NCBI RefSeq assembly: GCF_017301635.1
Contig: NZ_CP071091.1
Span: forward strand, 3,050,001 to 3,114,000
Direction: 5' to 3'
Source: Myxococcus landrumus
GTDB lineage: Bacteria; Myxococcota; Myxococcia; Myxococcales; Myxococcaceae
Length of the DNA: 64,000 bases
This document shows positions 19,901 through 28,361 of the stretch, one piece after another; within the stretch, counting starts at the first letter, position 1, and the number at the start of each line of letters is the position of its first letter. The notes under the pieces were generated by a model. That model made no database searches and was not told where the DNA came from. It worked only from the letters and a program-made list of their open reading frames with translations. The translations under genes and the position numbers were made by a program.

Positions 19901-20198
19901 CCTTCAAGTCGAGCACCACCTCCAGCGCGGCACGCGCGAACGCGGGCTCGCGGACGTAGTCCCCGAAAGGCGTGCTCCCGAGCTTCGCCCCCAGCGACGC
20001 CATCACCGCACGTGCGCCCACCGCGGGACACGGGCGGCGGTTCAACTCACGTGCACCGCCCATGGCCTGGAGCAGCTCATCCCACGTGAGCAGGTCCGTG
20101 CCCATCGACAGGCCCCGAGGGTTCCGCTCGGCGCGCAACGCCGCCTGACGCCGGCCGGCGTCGGGGAACACGTGGAGGGTGCGAAGGGGACGGGCCAT
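16959..20198 (-). CDS. addB: AddB-type helicase-nuclease subunit
   Basis: 1079 residues from the ATG at 20198 (MARPLRTLHVFPDAGRRQ); a frame extension of 16 residues upstream lacks support. The N terminus has HVFPDAGRRQ where active helicases have a Walker A loop, so ATP binding by this subunit is unlikely. The C-terminal third is a PD-(D/E)XK nuclease: GKIDRLDVSG, then VIDYKSGRLDK with Asp 950 and Lys 952, then QLPLYLFA. A four-Cys iron-sulfur staple is seen: FGNCGFQGF before the nuclease and CGTCGFRAVC after it. It pairs with AddA, overlapping its start by four bases, for double-strand-break resection. First gene of the addB-addA-purA run; divergent from the J-like gene. Confidence 0.88.
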   Translation of the reverse strand: MARPLRTLHVFPDAGRRQAALRAERNPRGLSMGTDLLTWDELLQAMGGARELNRRPCPAVGARAVMASLGAKLGSTPFGDYVREPAFARAALEVVLDLKAGRLSPRELQDAVEVLPPERQKHMRVLARLYHFYEQKLAELGFADREDVMRGAREALGRGAWPEGWDGVGALVLHGVYDVRPSGLELLLALAAACESRRVALRVETPVGGSPVADAALASLFRAFENRGESMPHVDLFKADVTFESRPFIDLGRFAFSPHAPRDVLKDAHPQPRVWSAATARDEARLVARDVRRLIAEGASPSDIAIAYRELGPEAGWLAESLGELGVPVRLPWGEPLALAGPVRLALELPLLVEDGFPAERVAELVGSRYAHTLSNGGPESPASLFALAAVRDDRLGAQRGRGAYDVRLDGLARRLQALQGAQKKDGNARIHAVRVLRERCALLMGACRRIPVEGTVEELLTAWWQVAVYLGFSNSEGVLEAREDGGLAARALDARARDDAAREALRSRVQGLLRTLKAVGGGPVLRRRTFGRWLRDAMTDAYLPARGPRGAAVEVLEAAEVPGRSFRHLFLAGLTEGRFPGRDAPSPLLGDAERSALNKHLGRDVFRLTGGEFEDRAPWRLTEDRLLFSSALAAAEETLSLSFAMEGAGGQEQVPSSFLEEVRRLTALKWTPRSLPPIPPLDEVLTESELRRCVALEALAQPKLRVTEPDAAAPLLKRHFDKEAWYSGARELSLVEVERLYFFGDPNRKPGKYTGSVDGNTLRESLREAFRFDLTRPLSASALARFGNCGFQGFLSYGLKVAEPDRPGEEFDARGRGTFWHRVVEEVFQSLKQHQLLGKAPEEIPEEVLDAALQSAVAHFEKFHHVGHPALWKLAHERARAMARRILVDERRGLPFERMVPEGFELQFGPAAVDDRWRHVVLPIEGDAIVFEGKIDRLDVSGSEVGVIDYKSGRLDKNELKKKLLTSDFQLPLYLFAARESGHANAREAAWFSLRTGNTIHLSEVIPAQELDELLSTDPEVRAKVAAKEGGRNLPNAVESLVRTLREGQFAARPQDCGTCGFRAVCRITERRMTEEGG

Positions 20199-20411
20199 GA
20201 ACGCGTGGAGTCTAGAACGACCGAGCGGGTCACTTTCATGCTCCATTCCGAGCCCGCCGCCCAGTGTGTTCGCGAGCCTGCTGCCCTGCCCGCCTGATTC
20301 ACGCGATTGGCATGTGAGTCGGGCTTTTCATTGACTCCCAGCGCGGGTCATGGCCAGGCCCCCAGCCGCGATTCTCTCCCGCCCAGTCGCCAGTGTAGCG
20401 TGCAGGCACTC

Positions 20412-21959
20412 ATGACACTCGAAGAGGCCTGGGGGGAGCTGGGTGTGGACGCGGGAACCGCGCCCGACCTCGCACGCAGGGCATATCTGCGATTGCTGAA
20501 GACTCGCAAACCCGAGGTGGACCCCCAGGGGTTCGCGCGGCTGCGAGCCGCCTATGAGCAGGTGAAGGCCGCGCTCGAGGGAACCGAAGCCCCCCGCACC
20601 GACTCCGAGCCGACGGCCCCCACCGCGCCTCCCGCTCCCCTGCACGCTCCCCAGAACGCCGACCAGCGACTCGAGGCCTTCCGAGCCCGGTTCAGCGCGC
20701 TGCCCTCGGATGCGCCGCCCGAGGCGCCCGTCCAGATTGCCCGCGAGGCCGTCGCGGCCCTTCCCGAAGCGGTGGAGGCCCGTCACTGGCTCATCAAGGC
20801 GCTGCTGGCCGCGAAGCAGGAGGCCGCTGCGACTCAAGCGTTCCGGGATGCCGCCAACCAGGGCCATCCGGAGTTCCTCGTCGGCCTCGCCCAGGTCTTC
20901 CCGCGCGCGTTGACGGGGCCCGAGTTCCAGTTGCTCGGAACGATGGTCGACCCGCCCTTCCTGTGGAAGCTCGCCGACGAGCTTGGGACCTTCGATGCGT
21001 GGGACCAGGCGGGCCAGGCGGCACTCCTGGCGCTCGCCGCCATGAAGGACCACCCGGAGGACCCTCCGCCCCAGCCCACCTGGATTATCGGCTTCCTCCT
21101 GCATCTGCACATGAATGCCCAGTCGGGCCAGGCGCGCACGCTCCAGACACGCTACGCCGAGTGGCTGAAGGCCGAGGGACTCGATGATGCCTTCGACAAA
21201 CAAGATGAAGCCTGGCTGTGGACACTGATTCTCGAGCTGGGGACGCTGGACGACGACTTTCCCATCGGCGTGCGGAGGCTGCTCGCCCATTCGGTGATCA
21301 ACGGCAGCATCGAGAACGCTCGCGAGCACCTGCGGGCCTATCGCCGGCGTGAGCCAGAACGCACCGCCGAGGCGGTCAAGCAACTTCGAACCCGTTGCCC
21401 CGTGTTCTCCGCCGCGCTGGGCGAGAGCTTCGTCGGCACGGGCGCGCCGTCCCTCGTTCAGCGGCTTCGCACCGGAAGCACCTCCACCGAGCAACCCCCC
21501 GCGGGGGATGCGAAGCCAGTCCAGCCCCAGGCCCCGTCCACCGCCCACGCAGCGGCGGCACGCAAGTACACCTGGTACGTCATCATCGGCCTCATCGTCC
21601 TGGTGATGCTCGCCGTGGGCGTGGAGGTCCTCGGCGAATCCTCCGCCAACAAGCCGCAACCCTCACGGCAGGACCACGCCACCACCGCGCGCGCGGAGGC
21701 ACGGGTGCTGTGCGAGGAGACACCGGACGCGGAGACGAAGCCCCCCTGCTCGAAGCTCTTCGAGATGATCTCCTCGGCCCAAGCGGGGGCCTGCTCCGAA
21801 GTCTCCACGAACTACCTGCGGCTTCGCATCGCGGTGGAGGAGATGACCACGCGAAGCCCCGCCGACATCCAGGCCGCCGCGGCGCGACGGCTTCGGCGGA
21901 ACCACGCGCAAACCCGTCTTGAAACAGAGCTCCGAGCCCTCTGTCCCCAAAGCCTATGA
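20412..21959 (+). CDS. Membrane J-like co-chaperone (DjlB/DjlC type)
   Basis: 515 residues from the ATG at 20412. Residues 1-56 have a J-domain pattern (LEEAWGELGVDAGT, ARRAYLRLLKTRKPEVDPQGF, LRAAYEQVKAAL), but the HPD tripeptide that activates Hsp70 reads KPE. A helical repeat region follows to about residue 370; one membrane helix lies near 380-402 (WYVIIGLIVLVMLAVGVEVL), and about 115 residues follow it, probably outside the cytoplasm. The stop overlaps the next gene's start (ATGA), so the two products are made together. In E. coli, hscC is likewise next to the membrane J-proteins djlB and djlC, which supports a dedicated pair. Confidence 0.75.
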   Translation: MTLEEAWGELGVDAGTAPDLARRAYLRLLKTRKPEVDPQGFARLRAAYEQVKAALEGTEAPRTDSEPTAPTAPPAPLHAPQNADQRLEAFRARFSALPSDAPPEAPVQIAREAVAALPEAVEARHWLIKALLAAKQEAAATQAFRDAANQGHPEFLVGLAQVFPRALTGPEFQLLGTMVDPPFLWKLADELGTFDAWDQAGQAALLALAAMKDHPEDPPPQPTWIIGFLLHLHMNAQSGQARTLQTRYAEWLKAEGLDDAFDKQDEAWLWTLILELGTLDDDFPIGVRRLLAHSVINGSIENAREHLRAYRRREPERTAEAVKQLRTRCPVFSAALGESFVGTGAPSLVQRLRTGSTSTEQPPAGDAKPVQPQAPSTAHAAAARKYTWYVIIGLIVLVMLAVGVEVLGESSANKPQPSRQDHATTARAEARVLCEETPDAETKPPCSKLFEMISSAQAGACSEVSTNYLRLRIAVEEMTTRSPADIQAAAARRLRRNHAQTRLETELRALCPQSL

Positions 21960-23692
21960 GCCACCCGACTCCGTCTTTCATCCTTGGCATCGACCTGGGC
22001 ACGACCTACTCCCTCGTGTCCGTGTTCAGGGATGGCCGCCCGGTCCTCATCCCCAATGCGCTGGGAGAGTTCCTGACGCCCAGCGCCGTCGCGCTCGATG
22101 AACACGGGAACATGTTGGTGGGCGCGGCGGCACGGGCTCGCGCGGTCCTCCACCCCGAACAGGCCGCCTTCGCGTTCAAGCGAGACATGGGCACGTCGCG
22201 GACCTACCGGCTGGGCAACCGCGACTATTCGCCGCAAGAGTTGTCGGCGCTGATCCTCTCATCGCTCAAGCGCGACGCGGAGGTGTTCCTCGGGTACCCC
22301 GTCGAAGAGGCCGTCATCACCGTGCCCGCCTACTTCGGGGACCCGCAGCGGCAGGCCACCAAGGACGCGGGGGCCATCGCCGGGCTCAAGGTGGAGCGCA
22401 TCATCAACGAGCCCACCGCGGCAGCGCTCGCCTATGGATTGCACGAGCGGCAGCGGGAACTGAAGGCCGTCGTGCTGGACCTCGGCGGTGGGACGTTCGA
22501 CGTCACGGTGCTGGAAATCATCGAAGGCGTGGTGGAGATCCAATCCTCGGCTGGCGATGCACGGCTCGGAGGCGAGGACTTCGACACGTTGCTGGCGCGC
22601 CACCTCGCGATGCAACTGCGTCACTCCAAGGGCGTGGACCTGGAAGCCCATGCCCCCGGTTGGGCTCGGATGAGGGAAGCGTGCGAAGCGGCCAAGCGGC
22701 GCCTGTCACAGACAGACCGCACCCTCATCGTGCTCCCCGAGCTTCCCGTGGGCGAGGGGCGCAAGGTCGACTTTGAGTTCACCCTCACGCGAGAAGAAGC
22801 TGAACACGCCTGGGCCCCGGCGCTCGAACGGATGCGGGGCCCCATTCATCAGGCGTTGCAGGATGCCTCGCTCAAGGCTTCCGACATCGACGAGGTCCTG
22901 CTCGTCGGCGGCTCGACGCGAATGCCCGTGGTGGCCAGCTTCGCGACGCAGGTCTTCGGACGGCTGCCCTTGCGCAAGCTGCCCCCGGACGAAGCCGTGT
23001 CCATGGGCGCGGCGGTGCAGGCGGCGATGAAGGCCGGAGACCAGGCCGTGGATGACCTGGTCGTCACGGACGTGGCGCCCTTCACGTTGGGGGTGAGCAC
23101 CGCCGCCCAGCAGGGCCACCGGCGCATCACCGGAATCTTCAGCCCCATCCTGGAGCGAGGCACCGTCATCCCGGCCAGCCGCGTGGAGCGCTACTGGACG
23201 GCCGGCGACTTCCAGCGGGAGATTCGGCTGGAGGTCTACCAAGGCGAACATGCGCAGTGCAGCGACAACGTGAAGCTGGGCCAGTACGCGTTCAGCGGAT
23301 TGCCGCCAGCACCCGCGGGTGAGCAGTCCATCGACGTGCGCTTCACGTATGACCTCAATGGCATCCTCGAGGTGGAAATCACCGTCGTCGCCACGGGCCG
23401 CAAGGAGTCGTTCGTCATCGAGCAGCGCCCCGGCAAGCTCACTCCCGCGCAGATTGAAGAGGCGCGCCGAGCCATGTCCGCGCTGAAGCTCCATCCCCAG
23501 GACGCACTGCCCAACACGACGGCCCTGGCCCGCGCGGATGCCTTGCACGTCCAGCTCACGGGCCTGCCTCGTGAGGAGCTGGCGTCGGCCATCGCCTCGT
23601 TCCGGCTGGCGCTCGAGAGCCAGCGCCCCGAGCTCATCACCCCCGCGAGAGAACACCTCACGGCGCTCGTCACTCGCCTGCGCGAGCGCTGA
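21956..23692 (+). CDS. hscC: Hsp70 chaperone of the HscC type
   Basis: 578 residues, shorter than DnaK and of HscC length. ATPase domain: FILGIDLGTTYSLVSVF (phosphate 1), INEPTAAALAYGL, VLDLGGGTFDVTVLE (phosphate 2) and LLVGGSTRMPVV (adenosine). Substrate-binding domain: TLGVSTAAQQGHRRITGIFS, then DVRFTYDLNGILEVEI. The wording IPNALGEFLTPSAVALDEHGN and FSPILERGTVIPASRVERY follows E. coli HscC rather than DnaK. The lid is short, and no EEVD-like end is present. It works in the cytoplasm, probably only with the J-like partner encoded 4 bp upstream; client proteins unknown. Confidence 0.88.
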   Translation: MSHPTPSFILGIDLGTTYSLVSVFRDGRPVLIPNALGEFLTPSAVALDEHGNMLVGAAARARAVLHPEQAAFAFKRDMGTSRTYRLGNRDYSPQELSALILSSLKRDAEVFLGYPVEEAVITVPAYFGDPQRQATKDAGAIAGLKVERIINEPTAAALAYGLHERQRELKAVVLDLGGGTFDVTVLEIIEGVVEIQSSAGDARLGGEDFDTLLARHLAMQLRHSKGVDLEAHAPGWARMREACEAAKRRLSQTDRTLIVLPELPVGEGRKVDFEFTLTREEAEHAWAPALERMRGPIHQALQDASLKASDIDEVLLVGGSTRMPVVASFATQVFGRLPLRKLPPDEAVSMGAAVQAAMKAGDQAVDDLVVTDVAPFTLGVSTAAQQGHRRITGIFSPILERGTVIPASRVERYWTAGDFQREIRLEVYQGEHAQCSDNVKLGQYAFSGLPPAPAGEQSIDVRFTYDLNGILEVEITVVATGRKESFVIEQRPGKLTPAQIEEARRAMSALKLHPQDALPNTTALARADALHVQLTGLPREELASAIASFRLALESQRPELITPAREHLTALVTRLRER

Positions 23693-23701
23693 GTCCTGGC
23701 C

Positions 23702-24505
23702 TCAGAAGTCCAGGACCATCTCGAACTGTGTGAGCGGTGACTGCGCGAAACCCGCGCCGAGGAAGAATCGCTCGCACAACCCTTCGGGGATGATGGCGCT
23801 CACCACCACCGTCTTCCCGGGATGCGCGGCGGCCAGGGCTCGCAGCAACCTCCGGCCCGCGCCCTGCCCTCGCGATGACGGCTCCACCCCCAGCGACCGC
23901 AGCCCCAACGAGGGCGCGGAGACGTCCGTCACCACCGCGCAGGCCGGGCCACAGCGGAAGGCCCTCGCGGGCAAGGACAACCCTCGCACCGTCGCCGCGT
24001 CGAGCTGCCACGGCAACCCGTCCGGCAGCAGCTTCGCGCACTCGCCCAGGTCCACTTCTTCCAGGGCCCCCGACTCCGGTGCGGGCGTCCCCGTGAAGCC
24101 CACCAGGCGCCGCGTCTTCCGGAAGCCCAGGCGCTCATAGAGCTTCACCGCGGGGGTGTTCTGCTCGATGACCTCCAACACCATCCTCGCGTCCCCGCGC
24201 GCTCGCGCCTCCTCCATCAGTGGACGCAGCATCGCGCCCCCCAGCCCCTGGCCTCGATGACTGGGAATGATGCCCATGCCCGCGACCCGGCTGACGCGTC
24301 CTCGCCGCGCCATCAACACGAGTCCCGCGGACTCACCGGACACCCTCGCGACACGGCTCTCCATCAACGAGATGTGCTCACTGCGCACCCTCGCATCGAA
24401 GGCCTGCGGTGCATCGGGAACCGGGACGAAGTACCCCTCGAATGAGCGGGCGAACAACGAGGACAGCGACAGGAAGGGCAGCTCGGCGGCGCGTACGAGT
24501 TCCAT
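23702..24505 (-). CDS. GNAT-family N-acetyltransferase
   Basis: 267 residues. Residues about 60-140 form a complete GNAT core: VAGMGIIPSHRGQGLGGAML is the acetyl-CoA pyrophosphate loop (Q/R-x-x-G-x-G), followed by LEVIEQNTPAVKLYERLGFRK, the family's C-terminal strand and helix. A second, degenerate GNAT repeat lies at about 175-260 (LGVEPSSRGQGAGRRLLRAL), which again has R-x-x-G-x-G, so this may be a tandem acetyltransferase. The substrate cannot be told. It stands alone: the acidic FHA gene upstream on the same strand is 133 bases away. Confidence 0.82.
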   Translation of the reverse strand: MELVRAAELPFLSLSSLFARSFEGYFVPVPDAPQAFDARVRSEHISLMESRVARVSGESAGLVLMARRGRVSRVAGMGIIPSHRGQGLGGAMLRPLMEEARARGDARMVLEVIEQNTPAVKLYERLGFRKTRRLVGFTGTPAPESGALEEVDLGECAKLLPDGLPWQLDAATVRGLSLPARAFRCGPACAVVTDVSAPSLGLRSLGVEPSSRGQGAGRRLLRALAAAHPGKTVVVSAIIPEGLCERFFLGAGFAQSPLTQFEMVLDF

Positions 24506-24638
24506 GGGAATCGCCCCTCAACCGTGAAGCCTCCGGACCATTCCACACCTTCGTGGAATCCGACAGGAGCCAGGACCTCCGCGCGAGGCCGCCTCCACCG
24601 TCACGACGGACGATGGAGGCAGCGGGACGACGTGAAGC

Positions 24639-25979
24639 TCAGGTCGTCAACGAGAAGGTGATGCGGATACCGCCCAGCAGGTACTCCTCACCGTCAGATA
24701 CCTGCCGACGGGAGATGCGCGCGTTGTCGAACCAGGTTCCGTTCGAGGACTTGAGGTCCTCGATGAACACGTTGGTTCCATCCCGCGACACCACCGCGTG
24801 CTCACGCGACACCCGGGCGGACTTCACCATCAGGTCGGCGCTCGGCCCACGGCCCAGGATGAAGCGCTCCTTGCCGACGACCACGGGCTCACCCTCGTCG
24901 AGCTTGACGGTCACCTTCAGCTCCGGCTTGGCCTGGACGATGATCGTCTTGTCCGGCTTCGGCTTCACGGGGGCCGGAACCTTGCGGTCCTCGGTGATGG
25001 GGTCCTCCTCGTCCAGCAGCGCCGGCTCACCCGGGGCCGACGCCGCGGCGTCCGTGTCGGGAGCTTCCCCGTCATCCAGCAACGCGGGCTCGCTCGACGC
25101 CGCGACCTCATCAGCGTCCGCGGCTTCGTCCTCTCCCGTGGAGGCCTCCTCGTCGTCGGAGTCCTCGCCGTCCGAAGCCTCCTCATCGTCCGAGGCGTCG
25201 TCGTCGGAGTCCTCGTCGTCCGAAGCTTCCTCATCATCCGAGGCTTCGTCGTCGGAGTCCTCGTCGTCCGAAGCTTCCTCATCGTCCGAGGCTTCGTCGT
25301 CCGCATCCGCGTCGTCGGAGGAGTCCTCGTCGTCCGAATCCTCCTCGTCGTCGGAGTCGTCGTCCGAGTCCTCTTCTGCGGCCTTCGGCTCCACGGCCTC
25401 CACCATCCGGTCGACATCGCTCACGACGTCCCGGACACGAACCGCGACGGCCTCTCGGAGCGCCTCCACATCGACGGGCGGCTTCTCCTCAATCTCTTCA
25501 GACGCGGCGGCGGGAACCTCGGCGCTGGCGGGAGCGTCCTCCTCCGCGTCATCCGGCACGCCTTCATGCTCGCCAGTCTGAGGTTCCTCCTCTTCGTCTT
25601 CCTCCACCTCCTCCACCGCGACAGGGGCAGGAACGGGGGCGGGAGCGGCCCGAGCTTCCACCTTCTCTTCCACGTCGCGAACCAATTCCTGGACGCGCGC
25701 GGCGACCTCCACGGTCGGCGTGCTCTCGACGAGCGCCTTCGCCGCCACGACGGGCGCGGCCACGACCACCGGAGCCTCTCGCGTCACCACCGGCGCCTGC
25801 GCCGAGGCCGCCTCCGCGAGATTCACCTGCGTGGTCTGGATGAATCCAAACTGCCGCGCGAGCGCGAAGATGGCCTGGTTGACCAGGACATCCTTGTCCA
25901 CGCCCATCTCCCGACTCATGGCCTCGAGGGCATTCCAGAGCGGGTCCGCGACTTCGACCTTTCGAGGAGTGCGATTCAT
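24639..25979 (-). CDS. FHA-domain protein with long acidic DSE repeat linker
   Basis: 446 residues. Residues 1-45 (KVEVADPLWNALEAMSREMGVDKD) have a short strand and two helices like a ribbon-helix-helix fold. A Pro/Ala/Glu segment follows; residues about 200-296 are nearly all Asp, Glu, Ser and Ala, built on a 16-residue repeat of the type DDEDSDDEASDDEEAS. The C-terminal FHA domain (about 363-443) is complete: FILGRGPSADLMV, RVSREHAVV, LKSSNGTWFDNARI. It could read phosphothreonine at its C terminus while the acidic belt binds basic proteins or mimics DNA; that part is inference. Its ATG follows the thioredoxin-fusion stop by 3 bases and has a GGGGGAG site, so the two genes form an operon. 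Confidence 0.82.
   Translation of the reverse strand: MNRTPRKVEVADPLWNALEAMSREMGVDKDVLVNQAIFALARQFGFIQTTQVNLAEAASAQAPVVTREAPVVVAAPVVAAKALVESTPTVEVAARVQELVRDVEEKVEARAAPAPVPAPVAVEEVEEDEEEEPQTGEHEGVPDDAEEDAPASAEVPAAASEEIEEKPPVDVEALREAVAVRVRDVVSDVDRMVEAVEPKAAEEDSDDDSDDEEDSDDEDSSDDADADDEASDDEEASDDEDSDDEASDDEEASDDEDSDDDASDDEEASDGEDSDDEEASTGEDEAADADEVAASSEPALLDDGEAPDTDAAASAPGEPALLDEEDPITEDRKVPAPVKPKPDKTIIVQAKPELKVTVKLDEGEPVVVGKERFILGRGPSADLMVKSARVSREHAVVSRDGTNVFIEDLKSSNGTWFDNARISRRQVSDGEEYLLGGIRITFSLTT
25174..25317. repeat. 48-bp tandem repeat encoding acidic 16-residue units
   Basis: Three copies of 48 bp (25174-25221, 25222-25269, 25270-25317), copies 2 and 3 nearly identical until the end of copy 3, with degenerate extensions on both sides (about 25126-25380). 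The period is a multiple of three, so copy-number change keeps the frame of the acidic FHA protein. Confidence 0.8.
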
Positions 25980-25982
25980 GGT

Positions 25983-28289
25983 TCAGCTCCCCCTCAGGTT
26001 GTCCTGCCAGGGAGAAACGTTGTCACTGTCCGCCAGCCAATAGAACATCGCCTGCGTCTCACTGTAGTGCTGCTCGACGATGCCCACGAGCTGCGGGTGG
26101 ACCGCGTCGATGGCCACCCCTTCGAACTCGAAGCTCGCGGCACCCGAGGCCTTGGCGCCACGTCCACCCGTCACGCGGCGATCTCTCGCGCGCCACAGGC
26201 GCTGACTCGACATGCCCGCCGCATGGCCGAAGTTCGCGGGAGACGCGACCTTCTTGGGCATCACCAGCTTCGACTCACCACACGACCACAACAGCCAGGT
26301 GAGCGCGCTCCAATCCGCGCGGGCGAAGCGAACCAGGTCGGGCAACCCCACGCCCGCCACCGCCAGGCTCTCGTCCACGGCGACGGAGTCCTCGCCCACC
26401 TCCACCTCGTCCTCCACCAGCTCCACCGGGCCCTCCGGGAGCAGCGCGGACAGGTCCGGCGGCATCCACGGCATCGACACGCCGGCCTTGAACCGCCCCT
26501 GGAGCTCGGTGCGAATCTTCTGCAACCGCGTGGCGTATTTCTGGACGATGCGCTGGATGGCGCCAATCGACTGCGCGGGCTTCTCCGGCAGGTCGTTGTA
26601 GGTCGAGTGCGGCGTCTCCTTCCCCGGCCAGAAGTCGAACACGGGGAACAGGCCCCGCGTGTAGGCCCGGAGGAAGTCCGCCGTGTCGGGCTCCACCTTC
26701 GCCAGCCCCTCGGCGTCCTTCAGCGCGTGCGCGTCCAGCCCCATGTTCAACAGGATGAGACCGCGCGTGAACAGGTAGTCCGCGCGCTCCGGCGCCAGCA
26801 GCATCGCCGCGTTGATGAAGTCCAGCGCCGCCCGGGGCTTGTCCGACTGGTCCAGCAACACCGCGCAGCCGCGCAGCAGCATGGCCACGTCACCGCCGCG
26901 CACCAGCGCGCCCGCCAGGGCCGCCCAGGAGTTGCTCGCGTTCTCCAGCACCTCGCCCGCCGTGCCCCTCGCGTTCTTCAGCGTCCGCGGCAGGGCCACG
27001 CGCTCCAGCAGGTCGTGCATCGGCGCCACCAACTGGTCGCTGGCCACCGCGCGCGCCATGGCCAGCACTGCCTCGCGGTGCTTGCGCGCCTTCAGACACG
27101 TCTCGGCGTACTCACGCCACGCCGATGCGGGCCGCGGAGGATTGGTGAGGACCTGCGACTCGCTCAGCTCGTCCTCGAACTGCGCGACGCCCAGGTCCCG
27201 CGACAGCAACACCGCGCGGTCCGCGTCGAGCAGCGTCCAGACATCACACGCCTCACCCTGGTCGAAGCGGCCCTCGTCGAACCGCACCGCGGGGTCCAGG
27301 TATTCGTCCTTCGCCAACGAGCGATAGAGCCCCTGGCGCGAACCATCCACGTACTCGCCCTCCCAGAGCAGCTCGCCATCCGGAAGCCAGAAGCGCGACA
27401 ACCCGTGGCGCTCGCCCGCGACGTCCAGGTGGACGTGCGACCACTGCTTCATGTCCTCGCGGTACTCGGCCTCCACCGGGACGTTCTGGGGACGGTCGGG
27501 GTACGGCTCTCCCGTCGTCGGAACGACGCGGCGGTCCTGGCCATCGTAGTGCTTCACGCCCACGACCCGGCCGTGCTCATACATCATGACCGTCTTGCGG
27601 ATGGCCGTGGAGACGCCGTTCTCGTGCATGCGCTCCGTCGTGTACTTGTCGGAGGCGTACCAGGTGCGCGGCCCGTGGAGGTCGCCCTTCACGAACTCGC
27701 CGTCCTGGGAGACGTCGCCGCTCTCGTGGAAGCGCTTGAAGGGGCCGTGCGGCTTGTCGTTCTCGAAGACGCACTCGTTGCAGAGCGTGCCGTCCGCGCG
27801 CCAGTACTTGTAGGGCCCCAGCTTGCGCCCCTTGGCGTCCTTCGCGCCGTGCACCCACTCGCTGTCGCCCTCATCCCACTCCGCATCGGGATGGACGCCC
27901 GGCGGGACGATGCCCTGCTCGGTGAGCTTCTTGTTCTCTTCCGCGCGCTTCACCGCGTCCACGTCCACCGACTTCAGCGACTTGACCAGCGCATCCAGCC
28001 GGGCCGCTGGCATCGCGCCGCTCGAGCGATGGACCACCACGCCGCCCTTGAAGGCCATGAGCGTGGGGATGGACTGGACCTCGAAGCGTCCCGCCAGGTC
28101 CTGCTCCGCCTCCGTGTCGACCTTTCCGAAGACGACGTCGGGGTGCTTCTGCGCGGTGGCGGCGAAGATGGGTGCGAAGTTCCGGCACGGACCACACCAC
28201 TCCGCCCAGAAGTCCACCAGGACCAACCCCGGGGCGCCGGTGGTCTGCTCGAACGACTCGGCCGTCAAGTCGACGGGGTGCTCACTCAC
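25983..28289 (-). CDS. Thioredoxin / MORN-like / helical repeat fusion protein
   Basis: 768 residues from GTG 28289 (MSEHPVDLTAESFEQ), with a GAGGA about seven bases upstream; earlier in-frame starts lack a ribosome site. Residues 1-105 are a full thioredoxin with the active site WCGPC at 31-35 and the cis-Pro in QSIPTLMAF. Residues about 145-360 hold YwqK/MORN-type repeats (KLGPYKYWRADGTL, KPHGPFKRFHESGDV, GERHGLSRFWLPDGELLWEG). The rest is helical, TPR-like. No signal peptide, so it is cytoplasmic; the thioredoxin should be redox-active, and the repeats may present a partner. Followed after 3 bases by the acidic FHA gene; divergent from the PAP2 gene. Confidence 0.82.
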   Translation of the reverse strand: MSEHPVDLTAESFEQTTGAPGLVLVDFWAEWCGPCRNFAPIFAATAQKHPDVVFGKVDTEAEQDLAGRFEVQSIPTLMAFKGGVVVHRSSGAMPAARLDALVKSLKSVDVDAVKRAEENKKLTEQGIVPPGVHPDAEWDEGDSEWVHGAKDAKGRKLGPYKYWRADGTLCNECVFENDKPHGPFKRFHESGDVSQDGEFVKGDLHGPRTWYASDKYTTERMHENGVSTAIRKTVMMYEHGRVVGVKHYDGQDRRVVPTTGEPYPDRPQNVPVEAEYREDMKQWSHVHLDVAGERHGLSRFWLPDGELLWEGEYVDGSRQGLYRSLAKDEYLDPAVRFDEGRFDQGEACDVWTLLDADRAVLLSRDLGVAQFEDELSESQVLTNPPRPASAWREYAETCLKARKHREAVLAMARAVASDQLVAPMHDLLERVALPRTLKNARGTAGEVLENASNSWAALAGALVRGGDVAMLLRGCAVLLDQSDKPRAALDFINAAMLLAPERADYLFTRGLILLNMGLDAHALKDAEGLAKVEPDTADFLRAYTRGLFPVFDFWPGKETPHSTYNDLPEKPAQSIGAIQRIVQKYATRLQKIRTELQGRFKAGVSMPWMPPDLSALLPEGPVELVEDEVEVGEDSVAVDESLAVAGVGLPDLVRFARADWSALTWLLWSCGESKLVMPKKVASPANFGHAAGMSSQRLWRARDRRVTGGRGAKASGAASFEFEGVAIDAVHPQLVGIVEQHYSETQAMFYWLADSDNVSPWQDNLRGS

Positions 28290-28361
28290 GTTGATTCCTC
28301 GGATGACAATGGGAGTCTCTTGCTTGTAGTCAAACCCTTCGCCCCGCGCCAGCGGAGCCCT

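Noticed and set aside
17193..20297. Plus-strand open frame of about 1,000 codons antisense to addB
   Set aside because: Arg/Gln/His-rich low-complexity translation with no domain, fully inside addB; a usual effect of high G+C third positions.
25126..25380. Tandem repeats as a non-coding satellite
   Set aside because: The 48-bp period is a multiple of three, the frame is open, and it encodes an acidic linker between two folded domains.
24798..28361. Very long plus-strand open frame antisense to the FHA and thioredoxin genes, continuing into PAP2
   Set aside because: Only the part from the ATG at 28362 has a signal peptide and PAP2 motifs; the rest mirrors the minus-strand genes.
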